A stretch of 23,143 nt of DNA, taken from NCBI GenBank assembly GCA_024641895.1, contig JAHECE010000002.1:1-23143 (forward strand), in the 5' to 3' direction. Below the pieces are notes generated by a model, which was not told the DNA's origin, ran no database searches, and saw only the letters and a program-made list of their open reading frames with translations. Positions 1 to 9,012 of the stretch are shown here, piece by piece (positions within the stretch are counted from its first letter, which is position 1; every line of letters begins with the position of its first letter). The position numbers and the translations under genes were made by a program. The stretch is from Actinomycetales bacterium. Lineage in GTDB: Bacteria; Actinomycetota; Actinomycetes; Actinomycetales; JAHECE01.

Positions 1-242
1 GGCTCTCCGAGGCGCAGGGCGCGCTCGGCCCGGCGCCAGCCGACCAGCGCGCTCAGCGCGACCGCGGCGCCGGCGAGGCACGCCGCGACGGCGACCACGT
101 CGAGCACGACGGCGAGGTCGGCGAGCAGCGCGAGCGAGCTCAGCGCCACGCCACCGGCGACCAGCGCGAAGCCCGTGCGCACCCAGGCGAGCGCGGTGCG
201 CTCGTTGGCGAGCGAGAACCGCGGGTCCGGCTCGGACCCCAC
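1..242 (-). CDS. DUF202 (YidH-type) small membrane protein, C-terminus cut by window edge
   Basis: The reverse strand from a GTG at 242 reads 80 codons without a stop to the left edge. It begins with a short acidic/proline stretch followed by RFSLANERTALAWVRTGFAL, the signature of DUF202 proteins such as E. coli YidH. Two hydrophobic helices follow (about residues 24-42 and 45-65), then a basic Trp-Arg-Arg turn, which fits the usual two-to-three-helix layout. The biochemical role of the family is not established. The start is uncertain: there is no strong ribosome site, only a weak AGCGG. The gene lies 28 bp after the small acidic protein on the same strand and may be co-transcribed with it. 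The missing end should hold the last helix. Confidence 0.8.
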   Translation of the reverse strand, partial: MGSEPDPRFSLANERTALAWVRTGFALVAGGVALSSLALLADLAVVLDVVAVAACLAGAAVALSALVGWRRAERALRLGE

Positions 243-270
243 GCCGTAGACCGCTTTCGGGCGGCGGGCG

Positions 271-474
271 TCAGCGGTACTCGTCACTCTCGTCTTCCGC
301 GATCCCGATGCTCTGCTCGGCGACGTCGGCTTCCTCGGCCGCTCCCGCGAGGTCCGGCCGGGGCTCAGGCGGCACGTAGTCCTCCGGCTCGTCCGGGATG
401 TCCGCGGGCTGCGCGAGCAGCGGCTCCTCGAGACCTGCATCGCGCCAGGACGCCTGTCCTGGGATGGTGCTCAT
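271..474 (-). CDS. small acidic hypothetical protein (67 aa)
   Basis: A 67-residue protein rich in Glu, Asp, Pro and Ala, with no hydrophobic segment and no cysteine, so probably cytosolic and largely disordered. The tail contains an EEADVAEQ stretch, which resembles short segments (ADxAEQ) in other uncharacterised actinobacterial small proteins; I cannot assign a function. The frame stays open upstream to 570, but the start at 474 is chosen because a perfect GGAGG lies at 480-484 with a 5-nt spacer. The upstream extension is Arg/Ser/Pro-rich and looks non-coding. It lies between deoA (180 bp upstream) and the DUF202 gene (28 bp downstream). Confidence 0.7.
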   Translation of the reverse strand: MSTIPGQASWRDAGLEEPLLAQPADIPDEPEDYVPPEPRPDLAGAAEEADVAEQSIGIAEDESDEYR

Positions 475-479
475 GTCGA

Positions 480-484
480 CCTCC
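480..484 (-). promoter_or_regulatory. Shine-Dalgarno GGAGG that decides the start of the 67-aa protein
   Basis: On the minus strand GGAGG is followed by TCGAC and then the ATG at 474. The spacing is ideal, and the longer in-frame start at 570 has no comparable site. Confidence 0.75.
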
Positions 485-599
485 AACGTGTCACGGTCCT
501 GGTGGCTCGACGGGTCGGTGGCCGTCTGACGACGACCGCGGCCAGGGCTTCGAGCGGCCGGCTCGACCACGGGTCACGGTCGGTGCCCCCTGACCATCC

Positions 600-614
600 T
601 GCCCCGCCGGGGCA
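600..614. terminator. short perfect hairpin between deoA and the 67-aa gene
   Basis: The gap 475-654 holds no gene that I can support. TGCCCC-GCC-GGGGCA is a perfect 6-bp stem with a 3-nt loop, 41 nt past the deoA stop. It lacks a T-run, so it could be a weak terminator for deoA, or part of the promoter of the next gene: a CAGGAT directly follows the stem on the minus strand and resembles an actinobacterial -10. A second small hairpin (CGCCG/CGGCG) sits just after the deoA stop. Function is not settled. Confidence 0.35.
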
Positions 615-654
615 CGCCTGGGCACCTCTTCCCCCGCCGCCGTGTCGCGGCGCG

Positions 655-1989
655 CTACCGCGAGATCCGCTCCAGCACGACCCGTGCGGCGCCGGTCGCC
701 GTGGCTTCTCGCGCGAGACCGGTGGCGCCGAGGTCGCCGGCGGCGTCGACCACGACGGCGTCGGCGAGCGCCGCTAGCGCGCGTGGGAAGCGCTCCGGCG
801 TGTCCGTGTGCAGGGTGAGCAGGGGCTGCCCCGCCCGGACCACCTCACCGGGCTTGACGTGCATCTCGACCCCGGCGCCTGCCTGGACCGCCTCGCCCTG
901 GCGGGCTCGGCCGGCGCCGAGCCGCCACGCCGCGACTCCGACGCCGTGTGCGTCCAGGGAGCGCAGGATGCCCTCGGACGGGGCAAGGACCTGCTCGGTG
1001 TGCCGAGCACGCGGCAACGGCGCGCGCGGGTCGCCGCCCTGGGCCGCGACCATCGCGCGCCAGACGTCCATGGCCCGCCCGTCGGCCAGCGCCGCCGCGG
1101 GATCGGCGTCCGGGCGACCGGCGGCGTCGAGCATCTCCCTCGCGAGGGCGAGCGTCAGCCCGACGACGTCGTCAGGGCCGCCGCCCGCCAGGACCTCCAC
1201 TGATTCGCGCACCTCGAGGGCATTGCCCGCCGTGCGGCCGAGGGGCGTCGACATGTCCGTGACCAGGGCGACGGTCACGAGACCTGCCTCCTCTCCGAGC
1301 TCGACCATGGCGCTGGCGAGCTCGCGCGCGTCGGCGAGGTCCGTCATGAACGCCCCAGAGCCGACCTTGACGTCCAGCACGAGCGCACCGGTGCCCTCGG
1401 CGATCTTCTTGCTCATGATCGACGACGCGATGAGCGGGATCGACTCGACCGTGCCGGTGGCGTCGCGCAGCGCGTAGAGCTTTCGATCCGCGGGCGCGAG
1501 GCCCGGCCCGGGCGCACAGATGACGACGCCCACCGACCGGAGCTGGGCGAGCATCTCCACCGTGCTCAGGTCGGCCCGCCAGCCGGGAATCGACTCCAGC
1601 TTGTCGAGCGTGCCGCCGGTATAGCCGAGCCCGCGGCCGGAGAGCTGCGGCACCGCGACCCCGAACGACGCGACGAGCGGGGCCAGCGGGAGCGTGATCT
1701 TGTCGCCGACCCCGCCCGTGGAGTGCTTGTCGACGCTCCGCCGACCCAGGTTGGAGAAGTCCAGCTGCGTCCCGCTCGCGACCATCGCCGCGGTCCAGCG
1801 CGCGATCTCGGCCGCGTCGAGGCCCCGGATGCAGACCGCCATCGCGAGGGCCGACATCTGCTCGTCGGCGACGACGCCGCGCGTGTAGGCGTCGATGACC
1901 CAGTCGATCTGCGGATCGCTGAGCCGCTCGCCGTCCCTCTTGAGGCGGATGATGTCGACCGCGTCGAACGCCTCGGGCGCACCGCTCAT
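655..1989 (-). CDS. deoA: thymidine phosphorylase
   Basis: Cytosolic enzyme of pyrimidine nucleoside salvage: thymidine (or deoxyuridine/uridine) plus phosphate gives the free base and (deoxy)ribose-1-phosphate. At 444 aa it has the usual length of the thymidine/pyrimidine-nucleoside phosphorylase family. The phosphate-binding glycine loop SVDKHSTGGVGDK is at about residues 85-97, the LGYTGGTLDKLESIPG segment at 121-136, and the substrate-contacting Arg-Asp-Ala-Thr-Gly and SSIMSKK stretches at about 175-195. It starts with ATG at 1989, which overlaps the cdd stop as ATGA, so translation is probably coupled. It is the last gene of manC-M20-cdd-deoA. Its product fits directly with cytidine deaminase, which feeds it deoxyuridine/uridine. 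Strict thymidine versus broad pyrimidine specificity cannot be read from the sequence. Confidence 0.95.
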   Translation of the reverse strand: MSGAPEAFDAVDIIRLKRDGERLSDPQIDWVIDAYTRGVVADEQMSALAMAVCIRGLDAAEIARWTAAMVASGTQLDFSNLGRRSVDKHSTGGVGDKITLPLAPLVASFGVAVPQLSGRGLGYTGGTLDKLESIPGWRADLSTVEMLAQLRSVGVVICAPGPGLAPADRKLYALRDATGTVESIPLIASSIMSKKIAEGTGALVLDVKVGSGAFMTDLADARELASAMVELGEEAGLVTVALVTDMSTPLGRTAGNALEVRESVEVLAGGGPDDVVGLTLALAREMLDAAGRPDADPAAALADGRAMDVWRAMVAAQGGDPRAPLPRARHTEQVLAPSEGILRSLDAHGVGVAAWRLGAGRARQGEAVQAGAGVEMHVKPGEVVRAGQPLLTLHTDTPERFPRALAALADAVVVDAAGDLGATGLAREATATGAARVVLERISR

Positions 1990-2405
1990 CGCAGGCGCTC
2001 GACCCCGAAGGCGTCGGGGAGGAGCTCGGCCATCCGGCGGGGACCGCGAGCGGAGTCCACGAGGAGGTCAGGGCCGCCGTGCTCCCACAGCAGCTGGCGG
2101 CACCGCCCGCACGGCGAGAGGGGCTCACCGGCCGCATCGACGCACGCGAGCGCCACGAGCCGGCCGCCGCCTGAGGCGAAGAGTGCGGAGACGAGCGAGC
2201 ACTCCGCGCACAGTGCCAGGCCGTAGGAGGCGTTCTCGACGTTGCAGCCGGAGACGACCCGGCCGTCATCGACGAGTGCCGCGGCGCCGACCGGGAAGTG
2301 GGAGTAGGGGGCGTACGCCCGGGTGCTCGCCTCGCAGGCCGCGGCGCGCAGGGCCGGCCAGTCGACAGTCGTCGGCCCGCCGCCCTCGACGTGCGCGGAC
2401 GTCAC
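1986..2405 (-). CDS. cdd: cytidine deaminase
   Basis: Zinc hydrolase converting cytidine/deoxycytidine to uridine/deoxyuridine. At 139 aa it is the short, homotetrameric type. Zinc ligands are visible as Cys66 in the C-A-E motif (Glu68 is the proton shuttle) and Cys99 and Cys102 in P-C-G-R-C; the substrate-binding N-V-E-N is at 55-58. The start is GTG at 2405, overlapping the stop of the M20 gene as GTGA, and its own stop overlaps the deoA ATG, so three genes are joined by 4-nt overlaps. Its position before deoA makes a salvage pair: cytidine to uridine here, then phosphorolysis by DeoA. The N-terminal 14 residues are outside the conserved fold. Confidence 0.96.
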   Translation of the reverse strand: MTSAHVEGGGPTTVDWPALRAAACEASTRAYAPYSHFPVGAAALVDDGRVVSGCNVENASYGLALCAECSLVSALFASGGGRLVALACVDAAGEPLSPCGRCRQLLWEHGGPDLLVDSARGPRRMAELLPDAFGVERLR

Positions 2406-3655
2406 CGGTCACCGACCGCATCGCCGTCCACGCGCGACCCGTGGCGCGCCTCGCGCGCCGCCAGCAGGGCCGCGCCCGCGAGGACGCGCGTCCCGGCGTC
2501 GATGGAGCGCTCGTCGATCCGGAAGTCGGCCTGGTGCAGGTCGTAGGTGTGACCGCCCGGCGTCCGCGTACCCAGGCGCGCCATGCCGCCGCGCACCCGG
2601 GTGAGATACCAGCCGAAGTCCTCGCCGCCGAGTGACTGCTCGGTCAGCTCGACCGAGTCGGGCCCGAGCAGCGACAGCGCTGCCGCCTCGAGGAGCCCTG
2701 TGGAGTGCTCGTCGTTCACCACCGGCGGCACGCCACGGACGTGCGTGACGTCGACGTCGACGTCGTAGGGGGCGGCCACCTGCCGCACGACCTCCTCGAA
2801 CAGCTCGTCGACCTTCTCCCAGATGTCGGCGTCGAGGTAGCGCAGCGTGCCACGCACCGTGCCGGTCGCCGGGATCGCGTTGGGGGCCGAGCCTGCCTGC
2901 ACGAGGCCCCAGGTCAGGTTGACCCCGGCCCGTGGGTCGAGGCGCCGCCCGAGCACGGCGGGCACCTGGGTGATCACCTGCCCCAGGGCGAAGACCACGT
3001 CGCCCGTGAGATGCGGCCTCGACGTGTGGCCGCCCGCGGAACCGAGGGTCACCGTCACGGCATCACTGGCCGAGGTGATCGACCCGATGCGGGTCCCGAC
3101 GCTCCCGACGTCGACCCGCGGGTCGCAGTGCAGGGCGAGGATCCGGCCCATCCCGTCGAGTGCCCCGGCGTCGATCGCGTCGTGCGCACCTCCCGGCTGC
3201 ACCTCCTCGGCGGCCTGGAACACGAGGCGGACACCCGAGGGCAGCGCACCCTCCGCGGCGAGCGCGGCGAGCACGAGGCCGGCACCCAGGACTGCAGCCG
3301 TGTGTGCGTCGTGCCCGCAGGCGTGCGAGACGCCGCGACTCCTCGATCGGTAGGGCAGGTCGGTGGCCTCCTCGATGGGCAGGGCGTCAAGATCGGCGCG
3401 AAGCCCGATCGTGCGGGCGCTCCCTCCCCCGGCGCCGCGGATGTCGCAGACGAGCCCTGAACCGGGCAGGAGCCGCGGCTCCAGCCCGGCAGCGCGCAAC
3501 CGATCGGCGACCAGCGCCGTCGTGGCCACCTCCGCGCGGCCCAGCTCGGGCGCCGCGTGGATGCGCCGACGCACCTGGACCATCTCGTCCCGGACGCCGT
3601 CGGCGAGCTCGGCCAGGCGCACCAGCACCTGCGGCGGCAGCGGCTCGATCGGCAC
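2402..3655 (-). CDS. M20-family metallo-amidohydrolase
   Basis: A 417-aa di-metal peptidase/amidohydrolase of the M20D type (relatives cleave N-acyl amino acids, hippurate, or amino-acid conjugates). Metal-site motifs are RADLDALP at 86-93, HACGHDAH at 111-118 and the Glu-Glu pair at about 150-151; a lid/dimerisation domain follows from about 190 to 300. The N-terminal RRRIHAAPELG is typical of the family. There is no signal peptide, so it is cytosolic. The GTG start at 3655 is 11 nt after the manC stop and is preceded by a G-rich stretch; its stop overlaps cdd. The true substrate is unknown, and neither neighbour predicts one. Confidence 0.9.
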   Translation of the reverse strand: MPIEPLPPQVLVRLAELADGVRDEMVQVRRRIHAAPELGRAEVATTALVADRLRAAGLEPRLLPGSGLVCDIRGAGGGSARTIGLRADLDALPIEEATDLPYRSRSRGVSHACGHDAHTAAVLGAGLVLAALAAEGALPSGVRLVFQAAEEVQPGGAHDAIDAGALDGMGRILALHCDPRVDVGSVGTRIGSITSASDAVTVTLGSAGGHTSRPHLTGDVVFALGQVITQVPAVLGRRLDPRAGVNLTWGLVQAGSAPNAIPATGTVRGTLRYLDADIWEKVDELFEEVVRQVAAPYDVDVDVTHVRGVPPVVNDEHSTGLLEAAALSLLGPDSVELTEQSLGGEDFGWYLTRVRGGMARLGTRTPGGHTYDLHQADFRIDERSIDAGTRVLAGAALLAAREARHGSRVDGDAVGDR

Positions 3656-3666
3656 GGTTGCCCCCG

Positions 3667-4815
3667 TCAGCGCAGGTCGTCGCGGTCGAGGTCGGACAGG
3701 GCGTCCACGACCTGCTTGACCTGCTGGGCCGCGGCCCGACTGGCGACGAGGACGGCGTCGGGGGTATCGACGACGACGACGTCGGGCAGCCCCAGCACAG
3801 CGACCAGCCGGTCACCGCGCGGCACCACGAACGCGCCGGGCGCCTCAGCGAGATGGACGCCGGCGTCGTCACCGAGCACGCGGGAGCCGTCGGCGCGGGC
3901 CGGCAAGAGATCCGCGAGCGAGGCCCAGTCACCGACGTCGTCCCACGCGAAGTCGCCCGGCACGACGGCGACGCCGCCGGCCGCGGCGACCGGCTCCGCG
4001 ACGGCATGGTCGATCGCGATCTTCGTCAGGGCCGGCCACTCGCGACCGAGCACCTCGTCCCGCTCGTCCGTGTCCCAGGCCGCCGCGATCCGCTCGAGCC
4101 CCTCCTGCAGCATGGGCTGCCGGGCGGCAAGCTGCTCGGCGAGCACCTTTGCGGCGACGACGAACATCCCCGCGTTCCAGCGGTAGCGCCCGGTCTCGAG
4201 GTAGGCGGCAGCCGTCGCGGCGTCGGGCTTCTCGGCGAATGCGACCACCTGGCGACCGCGCGGCGCACCCGCCACGCCGAGCGGTTCCCCGACCTCGATG
4301 TAGCCGAACGCCGTGCTCGGTTCGCGCGCGGCGATGCCGATCGTGACGACGTAGCCCTCACGGGCCACCGCCACCGCCTCTGCCACGGAGGAGGCGAACT
4401 CCTCCTGCCCGTGGATCACGTGGTCGGCCGCGAAGGAGCCCACCACCACGTCGTCGCCGTGGCGGTGGCGCAGGACCGCGGCCGCGAGGCCGATAGCCGC
4501 CATGGAGTCGCGCGGCGAGGGCTCGGCGAGCAACGACGCCGCGGACAGCTCCGGCAGCTGGTCCGCCACGGCGACCTGGTGCGCCACACCGGTGACGACC
4601 ACGACGCCGTCCGGGCCGGCCAGGGGTGCGAGCCGGTCCCAGGTCGCCTGCAGGAGGGTGCGGCCTGACCCGGTCAGGTCGTGCAGGAACTTGGGGTTGG
4701 ACCGCCGGGACAGCGGCCAGAGCCGCGTCCCGGCACCACCTGCGGGAATGATCGCGTGGAAGCCCGCGATCCGGCCCGTCGCCGGAAGGGGCGCGCTCGC
4801 CTGCTGGGTCGCCAT
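3667..4815 (-). CDS. manC: mannose-1-phosphate guanylyltransferase
   Basis: Transfers GMP from GTP to mannose-1-phosphate to give GDP-mannose, the donor for mannosylated lipids, glycans and proteins in actinobacteria. It has 382 aa, close to the usual length. The nucleotidyltransferase signature AGGAGTRLWPLSRRSNPKF is at about 25-43, FAEKPD follows mid-protein, and the Arg-Trp-Asn-Ala-Gly-Met-Phe stretch is typical. The C-terminal isomerase domain of bifunctional ManC/AlgA is absent. The frame is open far upstream (to 5529), but that part is antisense to sdhC. The start at 4815 is set by the family N-terminus and by a TAGGGT hexamer exactly 7 nt upstream, which predicts a leaderless mRNA. It heads the M20-cdd-deoA run and diverges from sdhC. 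Confidence 0.93.
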   Translation of the reverse strand: MATQQASAPLPATGRIAGFHAIIPAGGAGTRLWPLSRRSNPKFLHDLTGSGRTLLQATWDRLAPLAGPDGVVVVTGVAHQVAVADQLPELSAASLLAEPSPRDSMAAIGLAAAVLRHRHGDDVVVGSFAADHVIHGQEEFASSVAEAVAVAREGYVVTIGIAAREPSTAFGYIEVGEPLGVAGAPRGRQVVAFAEKPDAATAAAYLETGRYRWNAGMFVVAAKVLAEQLAARQPMLQEGLERIAAAWDTDERDEVLGREWPALTKIAIDHAVAEPVAAAGGVAVVPGDFAWDDVGDWASLADLLPARADGSRVLGDDAGVHLAEAPGAFVVPRGDRLVAVLGLPDVVVVDTPDAVLVASRAAAQQVKQVVDALSDLDRDDLR

Positions 4816-4822
4816 GGACGCC

Positions 4823-4828
4823 ACCCTA
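4823..4828 (-). promoter_or_regulatory. -10 element TAGGGT of manC (leaderless)
   Basis: TAGGGT on the minus strand ends 7 nt before the manC ATG, so transcription should begin at or next to the A of ATG. No recognisable -35 is present, as is common for actinobacterial promoters. Confidence 0.6.
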
Positions 4829-4907
4829 GGACGAACCGCCCACACTCGGGAGACCGAACCGGCGCTCCGAGACGGAGGGCTCAAGAAGGCAGGCCGGTCG
4901 GAACGGG

Positions 4908-4913
4908 TAAGTT
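4908..4913 (+). promoter_or_regulatory. -10 element TAAGTT of the sdh operon (leaderless)
   Basis: TAAGTT ends 7 nt before the ATG of sdhC. No ribosome-binding site is seen between them, since the intervening bases are a CT-rich run. A leaderless transcript is therefore the simplest reading. The 79 bp between this and the manC -10 is the shared divergent control region. Confidence 0.6.
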
Positions 4914-4920
4914 CTCCTCC

Positions 4921-5616
4921 ATGGCCTCGTTGACCCGCCCGGCACCAGGGCGCGCGGCGGCACGAACGACGATCGCGATGAAGATCGTGATGGCGCTCAG
5001 CGGAGCGTTCTTCGTCCTTTACGTGCTCGCGCACATGTACGGAAACCTCAAGATGTTCGCGGGCCAGGAGGCGTTCGACTCCTACGCCTTCCACCTCCGC
5101 GAGCTGGGCGAGCCGATCCTGCCCTACGAGGGCGCCCTGTGGCTCATCCGGGTGGCACTCGTCGGCGCCCTCTTCGCCCACGCGGGGTCGGCCTTCTACC
5201 TGTGGAAGCGGGCGAACGAAGCCCGACGGACCCGCTACGCCGTCAAGCGCGCCGCGGCGGCCTCCCTGTCGTCGAAGACGATGCGCTGGGGCGGCGTCAC
5301 GCTCTTGCTCTTCCTCGCGTTCCACCTCATGCAGTTCACCTTTCACACCTTCGAGGTCGGCGGCTCCTTCCTCGGGCCGTACGACCGGGTCTACGGGGCC
5401 TTCCAGGTGTGGTGGGTGGTCGCGATCTACCTGGCCGCGCTGGGCGCCCTCGGGATGCACCTCAAGCACGGGGTGTGGAGCGCCGCCCAGACCCTCGGGC
5501 TCACGAGCACACCCCGCGCCGCTCGCCACGCGAAGGCGACCGCCGTCGCGACCGGCGTCGTCGTGGCCGGCGGCTTCGCCCTTCCCCCGCTGAGCATCCT
5601 GCTCGGCCTCATCTGA
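4921..5616 (+). CDS. sdhC: succinate dehydrogenase cytochrome b subunit
   Basis: Single-polypeptide membrane anchor of a type B succinate:quinone reductase. Its 231 aa carry five predicted membrane helices at about 20-40, 72-96, 122-143, 158-185 and 205-230. Histidines inside or at the ends of helices (His38, His87, His135, His180/His183) are the candidates for ligands of two b hemes, as in Bacillus and Wolinella enzymes. There is no separate sdhD in the window. The start at 4921 is preferred because the family begins a few residues before the first helix and a -10 hexamer lies 7 nt upstream; an internal ATG at 4978 would remove the N-terminus. It is 17 bp upstream of sdhA. Confidence 0.93.
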   Translation: MASLTRPAPGRAAARTTIAMKIVMALSGAFFVLYVLAHMYGNLKMFAGQEAFDSYAFHLRELGEPILPYEGALWLIRVALVGALFAHAGSAFYLWKRANEARRTRYAVKRAAAASLSSKTMRWGGVTLLLFLAFHLMQFTFHTFEVGGSFLGPYDRVYGAFQVWWVVAIYLAALGALGMHLKHGVWSAAQTLGLTSTPRAARHAKATAVATGVVVAGGFALPPLSILLGLI

Positions 5617-5633
5617 TCGGGACCGACAGCCAG

Positions 5634-7585
<1,952 letters not shown>

Positions 7586-7589
<4 letters not shown>

Positions 7590-8329
7590 GAATCACCCTC
7601 AAGATCTGGCGCCAGGCCAGCGCGACCGCTGCCGGAGAGTTCGCTACGTACGACCTCGACGAGGTCTCCCCCGACATGTCGTTCCTCGAGATGCTGGACG
7701 TGCTCAACGAGGGCCTGACGGCCGCGGGCCTGGACCCCGTGGCCTTCGACAGCGACTGCCGCGAGGGCATCTGCGGCAGCTGCGGCCTCATGATCGACGG
7801 GCTGGCACACGGTCCCGAGCGGACCACGACGTGCCAGCTGCACATGCGCTCCATGAAGGACGGCGCGACGATCACCGTGGAGCCGTGGCGCGGGGACTCG
7901 ATGACGGTCATCAAGGACTGCGTGGTGGACCGGTCCGCGCTCGACCGGATCGTGCAGGCCGGCGGCTACGTGAGCGTCAACACCGGCGCGGCCCCCGACG
8001 CACACGCGGTTCCGGTGCCCAAGGCCAAGGCCGACCGCGCCTTCACCGCGGCTGCCTGCATCAGCTGTGGCGCCTGCGTCGCAGCCTGCCCCAACGCCTC
8101 GGCGATGCTCTTCCTCGGCGCCAAGGTGACCCACCTGGGCGAGCTGCCCCAGGGCCAGCCGGAGCGGGATGCCCGAGTGGTCGCCATGGCTCGCCAGCAC
8201 GACGCCGAAGGCTTCGGCGGGTGCACCAACATCGGCGAGTGCGCCGCCGCGTGCCCCAAGGAGATCCCGCTCGACGTGATCTCCCAGCTCAACAAGGATC
8301 TGCGGCACGCCATGGCCAAGGGCCTCTAG
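7586..8329 (+). CDS. sdhB: succinate dehydrogenase iron-sulfur subunit
   Basis: Electron-transfer subunit linking SdhA to the quinone site. It has 247 aa. The [2Fe-2S] ligands are Cys58, Cys63, Cys66 and Cys83 in the ferredoxin-like N-terminal half. The C-terminal half holds Cys158/161/164/168 and Cys213/219/223, the standard arrangement for one [4Fe-4S] and one [3Fe-4S] cluster. The start is a GTG overlapping the sdhA stop; a GGAG about 6 nt upstream lies inside the sdhA coding sequence, so translation is coupled. It is the last gene of sdhCAB, and the next gene is convergent. Confidence 0.96.
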
Positions 8330-8349
8330 TCTCGCCGACCGCCAGGCCC

Positions 8350-8453
8350 CGCGCCCCAGGCCCGCCGAGCGCAAACACGTGTCCGCCACCCGGGCTGCCA
8401 CGGCCGACCGGGGGATGCGTTCGGCGATGGGAGGTGGGCAGGGCCGGGGCGCG
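8350..8453. terminator. candidate nested hairpin between convergent sdhB and a 2H-phosphoesterase gene
   Basis: The 128-bp gap contains a nested inverted-repeat structure. Outer arms are at 8350-8363 and 8441-8453 (13 pairs with one bulged A). They are directly followed by a 9-pair helix at 8364-8372 with 8417-8425 (one G-T wobble) and an inner 5-pair stem at 8389-8393 with 8408-8412. A one-sided 15-nt bulge interrupts it and no T-run follows. It could terminate transcription from both sides, but pairings of this kind are easier to find by chance in GC-rich DNA. Confidence 0.35.
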
Positions 8454-8457
8454 TCGT

Positions 8458-9012
8458 TCAGGTGCCGGTGAGGGTGAGGTCCCGCACGGCCCGCCAGACG
8501 CCGTCCATGCCGTGCTCGTAGAGGGCGAAGGCGTCGACCACGAAGTGCGCGACGAAGTCCGCCATGGCCGACTCAGCCTCGTCGAGCGCCGCGTCGTCCA
8601 GGTCGTGCGCGATGGTGACGTGCGGGTGGTAGTCGAACCGCAGGTCTTGACCGAGGACGCCCGTCCTGGCCGTGGCTTCGAGCGCACTCAGGGAGTGCGC
8701 CCCGAGGACGACCTTCACGAAGACCACGGGCGAGACAGGCCGGAAGGTGTCCGTGCCGGCGAGACGAAGCTCGAACGGCGGGTGCGCGGCGGCGACCCGC
8801 TCGAGGTGCAGCTCGACCTCGGGAAGCTGCTCCGGCGCGACGGCGGTCGGGGGAACGAGCGTGACATGGGGCGGGATGAACGGAGCGAGGGGGTCACCGA
8901 CCTCGCCGCGCACGCGCTGGAGCTGCTCCGCAAAGGGCTCCGGAATCGGGACGGCGACGCCGATCCGCCGCAGCCCTGTCCGCTCGAGGGGCTTCGCGCT
9001 CATCGGGATCAC
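8458..9012 (-). CDS. 2'-5' RNA ligase family protein (2H phosphoesterase)
   Basis: A 184-aa protein with the two histidine motifs that define the 2H superfamily: H-V-T at 49-51 and H-V-T at 131-133, each on a beta strand. Bacterial members (ThpR/LigT type) act as RNA 2',3'-cyclic phosphodiesterases or 2'-5' ligases in vitro; the physiological substrate is unknown. It has a GTG start at 9012 overlapping the trpS stop as GTGA. An ATG at 9003 is an equally possible start and would remove three residues. Coupling to trpS suggests co-expression with tRNA metabolism, but this is inference. Confidence 0.85.
   Translation of the reverse strand: MIPMSAKPLERTGLRRIGVAVPIPEPFAEQLQRVRGEVGDPLAPFIPPHVTLVPPTAVAPEQLPEVELHLERVAAAHPPFELRLAGTDTFRPVSPVVFVKVVLGAHSLSALEATARTGVLGQDLRFDYHPHVTIAHDLDDAALDEAESAMADFVAHFVVDAFALYEHGMDGVWRAVRDLTLTGT

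Noticed and set aside
4816..5529. In-frame upstream extension of manC to a 620-aa protein
   Set aside because: The added 238 residues are antisense to sdhC and show no conserved domain; the family N-terminus and the -10 hexamer fix the start at 4815.
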